Below are positions 7,175 through 11,157 of a stretch of 11,157 bases of DNA, in pieces; positions within the stretch are counted from its first letter, which is position 1, and each line of letters opens with the position of its first letter. The stretch covers positions 1 to 11,157 of the forward strand of contig JAKAGC010000064.1 in NCBI GenBank assembly GCA_021817755.1, given 5' to 3'. A model generated the notes under the pieces. That model was not told the origin of the DNA. It saw only the letters and a program-made list of their open reading frames with translations, and searched no databases. This DNA comes from Acidobacteriota bacterium (lineage in GTDB: Bacteria; Acidobacteriota; Aminicenantia; UBA2199). A program made the translations under genes and the position numbers.

Positions 7175-8080
7175 GTGAGTATTTTGAATTCAAAGTTTGG
7201 ATTAATCTATTCTCAATTGAAGGTATGGTTTGGAAAAAAGGAATTAGAAATTCCTAATATTGAAATTCTTCCCGGTATTTTTTTGGTAATGCCCGTTTCA
7301 AGTAATTTTGATACAAATTTTAGAACTAATTGTATTGTAATAGGTACTCCAGGTGAAGAAGCATTAATCATAGATCCTTCTCCTTTTAATGATACCGAGT
7401 ACAAAAATTTCTTATCAATTATAATACGTATCGGAAAAACTAATTCTTTTAAATTCAGCTACATTGTTATTACTCATTCTCATGGGGATCATCACAAGAA
7501 TGCTCCCCGTTTTGCTAAAGAACTCTCAATACCTTTAATAATGAGCCAATATACACTGGAGCGAATAACGAAAAAGAAGGGGATCAATTATTTTGATGGG
7601 AATGTAATCCATATTGTAAATGATGGAGATGATATAAATATTGGGAAAGGGAATTTTATAAAAGTTTACAATATTCCCGGTCACGATGAAGGTCAAATAG
7701 GATTGGCTCCCGAGAATATGCAATGGTTTATCGTAGGGGATCTTATAGAAAGTAATCGAACGGTTGTTATTGGTGGAGAGGAGGGAAATATGACAAAGTA
7801 TTTTCACTCATTGGAACGTGTAATAGCTCTTTCTCCTCAGTGGATAATTCCATCTCATGGTTCTCCATTAAAATCTGTTGATTTTTTAGTAAAAACCCTG
7901 ACCCATAGAAGGGAGAGAGAGAACCAGGTTAAAAATCTTTTTTTAGAAGGTCAAACTCCTGAAGAAATAGTAAAATCAATTTATCGAGGAACGGACAAGC
8001 GGCTATGGCCTCTGGCATTGGAAAATGTAAAAGCCCATTTAAAAAAGCTTAAAGATGAAGGTTCTGTAAAGTTTGAATAG
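7175..8080 (+). CDS. Metallo-beta-lactamase-fold hydrolase, LACTB2-like
   Basis: The 301-residue protein carries the full metallo-beta-lactamase metal set: THSHGDHH (H101, H103, D105, H106), IPGHDEGQ (H170), VGDLIE (D189) and IPSHGSP (H228). After the catalytic domain, a short helical segment from about HRRERE (244) to the C-terminus, with GQTPEEIVKSIY and a final helix LENVKAHLKKLKDEG, matches the winged-helix tail found in LACTB2-like proteins. Family knowledge: members include the mitochondrial endoribonuclease LACTB2 and bacterial hydrolases of unknown substrate, so either a nuclease or a thioester/ester hydrolase is possible. There is no signal peptide, so it acts in the cytoplasm, unlike its membrane-anchored neighbour. 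Start is GTG with a well placed GGAG. It shares a transcript with the PHP gene and converges on cheR. Confidence 0.87.
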   Translation: MSILNSKFGLIYSQLKVWFGKKELEIPNIEILPGIFLVMPVSSNFDTNFRTNCIVIGTPGEEALIIDPSPFNDTEYKNFLSIIIRIGKTNSFKFSYIVITHSHGDHHKNAPRFAKELSIPLIMSQYTLERITKKKGINYFDGNVIHIVNDGDDINIGKGNFIKVYNIPGHDEGQIGLAPENMQWFIVGDLIESNRTVVIGGEEGNMTKYFHSLERVIALSPQWIIPSHGSPLKSVDFLVKTLTHRRERENQVKNLFLEGQTPEEIVKSIYRGTDKRLWPLALENVKAHLKKLKDEGSVKFE

Positions 8081-8096
8081 GAATAAACAATTTAAA

Positions 8097-8957
8097 TTAT
8101 TTTTTCTTATATATTATAGTACGTCCAAAGTGATTGGATTCAAATTTATCTGAAACACCGAAAATATTTTCAGATGCTCCTAAAAAAAGAAATCCATCAT
8201 GATTAAGAAGTTGATGGAATTGATCTAAGATAGAAATTCGAGTATTAATATCAAAATAAATCAGAACATTCCGGCAAAAAATAACATCGAAGCTCCCTAA
8301 AAAAAGAAAAGATTCGATCAGGTTTACCCTACGAAATTCTATCAATTTCTGAACTTCTTCCGACACGATCCAGTTATTACCATCACGTGTAAAAAATCGT
8401 TCACGATAATTTTCTGGAACTCCGCGAGTAATCTCCATTTGTTCAAATCTGCCGGAAATGGCTTTTGATAGAACTTGGGATGAGATATCGCTGGCAATAA
8501 TGGAGAAGTCTTCCGGTGCGATATCAGGAACTCTGTTATTCCCTACGGCATCAAGTATTATCATTGATAAACTGTATGGTTCCTGTCCAGTAGAAGCCGC
8601 TGCGCACCATATATTGACTTTGGGACCTCTCCTTGCATATAGCTTTTTTTTTCGTTCTCTTATCTTTTCAAAAATTATTGGTAAAATTTTTTCTCGAAAT
8701 GATTCAAAAGGATGATTATCTCTAAAAAAAGATGTTTCATTTGTAGTTATTGCAGCTATCATTCGATCGTTTAATTCAGGGTCTGATTTTTCTTTGAGTT
8801 TAAAATATAATTCTGCATAGCTTTTACATTTACATGCTTGAACAATTGGCTCCAGACGTTGAGTTATCAAATAACGTTTATCGTCTGAAATTGACAATCC
8901 GATTATTCCCTGAATATATTCCCTTAAATTATTAAAATCACTATCCGTTAGGTCCAT
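8097..8957 (-). CDS. cheR: Chemotaxis protein methyltransferase CheR
   Basis: CheR methylates glutamates of chemoreceptors with S-adenosylmethionine and so resets sensitivity, opposite to CheB. The 286-residue protein has the N-terminal helical domain (about 1-70), TTNETSFFRD (71-80), the SAM-binding IWCAAASTGQEPYS (116-129), IIASDIS (154-159) and the FDVIFCRNVLIYFD motif (223-236). Length is that of the basic enzyme with no TPR extension. The start at 8957 is set by AAGGAG (complement of 8967-8972) 9 bases upstream; the next ATG at 8984 has no such site. From this start the gene overlaps the 3' end of cheB by 17 bases, consistent with translational coupling. It is the last gene of the che operon; its stop is 16 bases from that of the convergent hydrolase gene. 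Confidence 0.95.
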   Translation of the reverse strand: MDLTDSDFNNLREYIQGIIGLSISDDKRYLITQRLEPIVQACKCKSYAELYFKLKEKSDPELNDRMIAAITTNETSFFRDNHPFESFREKILPIIFEKIRERKKKLYARRGPKVNIWCAAASTGQEPYSLSMIILDAVGNNRVPDIAPEDFSIIASDISSQVLSKAISGRFEQMEITRGVPENYRERFFTRDGNNWIVSEEVQKLIEFRRVNLIESFLFLGSFDVIFCRNVLIYFDINTRISILDQFHQLLNHDGFLFLGASENIFGVSDKFESNHFGRTIIYKKK

Positions 8958-10110
8958 TCGTGAAATCTCCTTTCTTAATTTCATAAATTTCGCGTTTCTT
9001 TAAGACTATACGTTCAACTGCTCCAGGGATTTCGTCTATTGGTAATACTTCATCGATATACCCTGCTTCTATTGCACTACGTGGCATTCCCCACACTACA
9101 CTTGTTTCTTCGTCCTGGGCAATAGTTAAAGCTCCGAACCGTTTAAGCATCCCAATCCCTCTGGTTCCATCGTTTCCCATACCTGTAAGAATTATTGCCA
9201 CCACATTTCCTCCAAATACAGGTGCGGTTGACCGAAATAATACATCTACCGATGGTCGGAAACCGTTTTCCGGAGGTTCTTCATTTATAATAACACGTGC
9301 TTTATCAGTTGCATCCTTTACAAGTAACATATGGAATCCACCTGATGCGAGGTATACCGTTCGCTCTGTGACCACTTCTTCTTTTACAACTTCTATTACG
9401 CGGTGATTACAACGTGAATTCAATGTTTCTGCTAGCGATTGAGTAAATGTTGGCGGCATATGTTGCACAATAAATATCGGTAGATCAATTTTCATTGATA
9501 AGGAGGGAAGGAATTTCACCAGAGCTTTCGGCCCTCCTGTCGAAACACCTATCAAAACCGCACGTATCAATTTAGGTTCTTTTGCATCTGAATATACTGA
9601 TTGTCGTTTAAATGTAGGTACAGTAGTAATAATTTTTTTTTCTGAAATTTCACCCGAAGTACGTGCACGGGATTTTCTTGAAATTGCATAATGACGAATT
9701 TTTACAAGGAGTTGACGGCGTAAGGATTCCATATTTTGATCTGCATTTCCAGATTGCGGTTTTGTAATGAAATCGAATGCTCCATTTTCAAGACAATGAA
9801 TCGTTATATCAGCGCCTTTACGAGTAAAGGCGCTCACCATAATAACTCCAAGACCTGCAAACTCATCTGTCCTTGGAAATGTTTCCTGAATTTTCTGAAG
9901 TGTTTCAAGACCATTCATCCCGGGCATTTCGACATCTAAAGTTATCAAGTCTGCATTGGAAGTACGGAGAAATTGAATTGCTTCTTCTCCGCTTCCCACT
10001 GCCCCAATTATCTGGATATCCTCTTCGCCTAAAAGGGATTTTTTTATTAGGTTTCGATAGATACCTGAATCATCAACCACTAATACTTTAATCGGATCTC
10101 TTCCAATCAT
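8941..10110 (-). CDS. cheB: Chemotaxis response regulator protein-glutamate methylesterase CheB
   Basis: CheB removes methyl groups from receptor glutamates and deamidates glutamines; CheA phosphorylates it to activate it. The 389-residue protein has an N-terminal receiver domain with the acidic pair D13/D14, phospho-acceptor D59 in LDVEMPGMNG, S93 and K118 (FITKP). A linker of about 60 residues follows, then the methylesterase domain with catalytic residues S190 (GVSTGGP), H217 (VQHMPP) and D314 (GMGNDG). All key residues are present. The start codon lies three bases after the cheW stop. No strong Shine-Dalgarno is seen, so coupling to cheW translation is likely. The 3' end carries the ribosome binding site of cheR inside its reading frame. 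Confidence 0.96.
   Translation of the reverse strand: MIGRDPIKVLVVDDSGIYRNLIKKSLLGEEDIQIIGAVGSGEEAIQFLRTSNADLITLDVEMPGMNGLETLQKIQETFPRTDEFAGLGVIMVSAFTRKGADITIHCLENGAFDFITKPQSGNADQNMESLRRQLLVKIRHYAISRKSRARTSGEISEKKIITTVPTFKRQSVYSDAKEPKLIRAVLIGVSTGGPKALVKFLPSLSMKIDLPIFIVQHMPPTFTQSLAETLNSRCNHRVIEVVKEEVVTERTVYLASGGFHMLLVKDATDKARVIINEEPPENGFRPSVDVLFRSTAPVFGGNVVAIILTGMGNDGTRGIGMLKRFGALTIAQDEETSVVWGMPRSAIEAGYIDEVLPIDEIPGAVERIVLKKREIYEIKKGDFTNGPNG
8967..8972 (-). promoter_or_regulatory. ribosome binding site of cheR inside cheB
   Basis: AAGGAG on the minus strand, 9 bases before the ATG at 8957, lies within the last codons of cheB. It decides the start of CheR in favour of MDLTDSDF over the upstream ATG at 8984. 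Confidence 0.75.
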
Positions 10111-10113
10111 TGA

Positions 10114-10650
10114 TTAAAACCTATTAGCAACGCATTCTTCGATTGCATTAGGAAGCTTTCGGGGATCAATTATCACCATTAATTGATGTTCTAATTTACA
10201 CACGCCCGCTCCGATTTGGCTAAAATCTTTCCTGCGGTCAATATCCAATTTCTTATCAGCTCTATTTTTCCGACGATCTTCAATTTGGTCTGCTCGAACA
10301 TCGACTATATCCCCGACTCCATCTATGAATATTCCACAATTTTCTAAAATATCTGTTTTGAAAAGTATCAGTTTTCCATTTTCAGGTGATATTGTTTTTT
10401 CTATCCCCATTAAATAACAGAGGTCGAGAACAAGAAAAATCTGTCCTCGAATATTCACATATCCCCGTACTACTTTTGGGGCATGTGAAATGTAGGTAAA
10501 TTGTACTTCATCATTAATCTCTTTTACGGAATTTATATCTACTCCGAAAAGACGATCCGCCAGATAAAAGGAACAATACCGTTTAATTTCGAAATTTTGA
10601 TCTACCTTTGTAGTTTTGTCTTTCAATTTGGTTATTTCGGTTTTATCCAT
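10114..10650 (-). CDS. cheW: Chemotaxis coupling protein CheW
   Basis: CheW is the cytoplasmic adaptor that joins chemoreceptors to CheA in the signalling array. In this 178-residue protein the CheW fold begins at about residue 23 (RYCSFYLADRLFGVDINSVK) and shows the family core VVRGYVNIRGQIFLVLDL (60-77) and the later GVGDIVDV. The first 20 residues are a charged, probably flexible tail. Residues 124-142 form a very basic and acidic stretch (EDRRKNRADKKLDIDRRK) where most CheW proteins have a short loop. Translation starts at an ATG that overlaps the preceding stop codon by one base (TAATG), with GGGAGG 5 bases upstream (complement of 10656-10661). It is followed three bases later by cheB. 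A receptor-coupling role is clear from family and context. Confidence 0.93.
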   Translation of the reverse strand: MDKTEITKLKDKTTKVDQNFEIKRYCSFYLADRLFGVDINSVKEINDEVQFTYISHAPKVVRGYVNIRGQIFLVLDLCYLMGIEKTISPENGKLILFKTDILENCGIFIDGVGDIVDVRADQIEDRRKNRADKKLDIDRRKDFSQIGAGVCKLEHQLMVIIDPRKLPNAIEECVANRF

Positions 10651-11157
10651 TAAGTCCTCCCGGAATTTAAGGAAGTTTTCCCATGGTAAAAAGCATTCTC
10701 CAAATTTTCATTTAACCATTTAAGGTCCGGGAAAAGAGTCATTTTACCTAAAATAATTGAAGAGCCAAGAATACCCTGTTCAACCAAACTGTCTTTATCC
10801 AGTTGAATCGAAACTTCAATAATATCTACCAATTCGGAAATCAATAGTCCGCATGGATGTTTTGATTTCCTTGGAATTACAAGGTATAAATTTTCCTTTT
10901 CAATATTTGGAGAAACTCTGTAATGGTGATGTAAACGGATAATTGGGGTCGATATCCCTGTAATAGTAATGAATTCTTTCTCACCTACCATTTCGATATC
11001 ATCTTTTTTAATCTCTTCGATACGGTAAACCTCGCGAATATCGAGAGCAAATTGTTCCATTTTTCCAGATTTAAAAATTAGTAGTTTTTTTACCATAGCT
11101 TGCTTTTCATTCAGTAATTGCTTCTCGATTTTTCTCAATTCACTGTCTTTGTCAAAA
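10650..11157 (-). CDS. C-terminal CheW-like (P5) part of a CheA-type kinase, cut by window edge
   Basis: The frame is open from the window edge (base 11156) to the TAA at 10650-10652, 168 residues. From about residue 22 it shows a CheW/P5 fold: KKLLIFKSG, FALDIREVYRIEEI, TGISTPIIRLHHHY, and a C-terminal GKMTLFPDLKWLNENL of the kind that ends CheA proteins. The P5 domain of CheA binds CheW and receptors. The 20 residues before it are a charged linker, not the end of a histidine-kinase ATPase domain. So the visible part is either the last of two CheW-like domains of a long CheA or a separate CheW-type protein whose start lies near 11138 (TTG) or 11084 (ATG). Neither start has a good Shine-Dalgarno, which favours a longer protein. 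Its place ahead of cheW, cheB and cheR fits CheA. Confidence 0.7.
   Translation of the reverse strand, partial: FDKDSELRKIEKQLLNEKQAMVKKLLIFKSGKMEQFALDIREVYRIEEIKKDDIEMVGEKEFITITGISTPIIRLHHHYRVSPNIEKENLYLVIPRKSKHPCGLLISELVDIIEVSIQLDKDSLVEQGILGSSIILGKMTLFPDLKWLNENLENAFYHGKTSLNSGRT

Noticed and set aside
7535..7807. Minus-strand frame inside the hydrolase gene
   Set aside because: It is antisense to the metal-ligand region of the hydrolase and shows no domain or ribosome binding site.
8089..8106. Bidirectional terminator between the hydrolase gene and cheR
   Set aside because: AATTTAAATT followed by a T-run is present, but the stem has no G or C and only five pairs with no loop, too weak to call.
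8982..8984. Upstream ATG as start of CheR
   Set aside because: No ribosome binding site precedes it, while AAGGAG is well placed for the ATG at 8957.

Overview
The window is AT-rich and tightly packed, with about a dozen genes and no gap over about 110 bases. It suggests a diderm bacterium that runs chemotaxis, twin-arginine export, cyclic-di-GMP signalling and surface glycan synthesis. A spirochaete-type organism would fit the low GC, a Tat pair without a separate tatB, a periplasmic-propeller diguanylate cyclase and a LACTB2-like hydrolase. That assignment is a guess from gene content and style; no sequence here proves the phylum.

Layout. (1) Positions 1-5311, minus strand, read right to left: a family 2 glycosyltransferase (5311-4424); a very large sensor with a periplasmic Reg_prop propeller, a Y_Y_Y domain, one membrane helix and a GGDEF domain (4377-1354); tatA (1335-979); tatC (1001-204); and the first 35 codons of a small membrane protein cut by the window edge (107-1). 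The sensor gene is interrupted by one in-frame TAA at 1990-1992, at the start of its GGDEF domain, so it is either a fresh pseudogene, a read-through gene or a sequencing error. (2) Positions 5312-5430 hold divergent promoters. (3) Positions 5431-8080, plus strand: a membrane-anchored PHP-domain protein with a C-terminal jelly-roll-like domain, then a metallo-beta-lactamase-fold hydrolase of LACTB2 type, 16 bases apart and evidently co-transcribed. (4) Positions 8097-11157, minus strand: the 3' part of a chemotaxis operon, in transcription order a CheA-type C-terminus (cut by the window edge), cheW, cheB and cheR, joined by 1-base, 3-base and 17-base junctions. It converges on the hydrolase gene with only 16 bases between the stops and no clear terminator.

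How the genes work together. CheW couples receptors to CheA; CheB and CheR reset receptor methylation; no receptor or CheY gene lies in the window. TatA and TatC form a minimal twin-arginine translocase. The propeller sensor, if intact, would turn a periplasmic signal into c-di-GMP. The glycosyltransferase and the two metal-dependent hydrolases have no assigned substrate. I saw no tRNA, rRNA, CRISPR array, transposase or phage gene.

The strongest candidates for a second look are the nonsense codon in the sensor, the PHP plus jelly-roll architecture with its hydrolase partner, and the apparently leaderless promoter of the glycosyltransferase.
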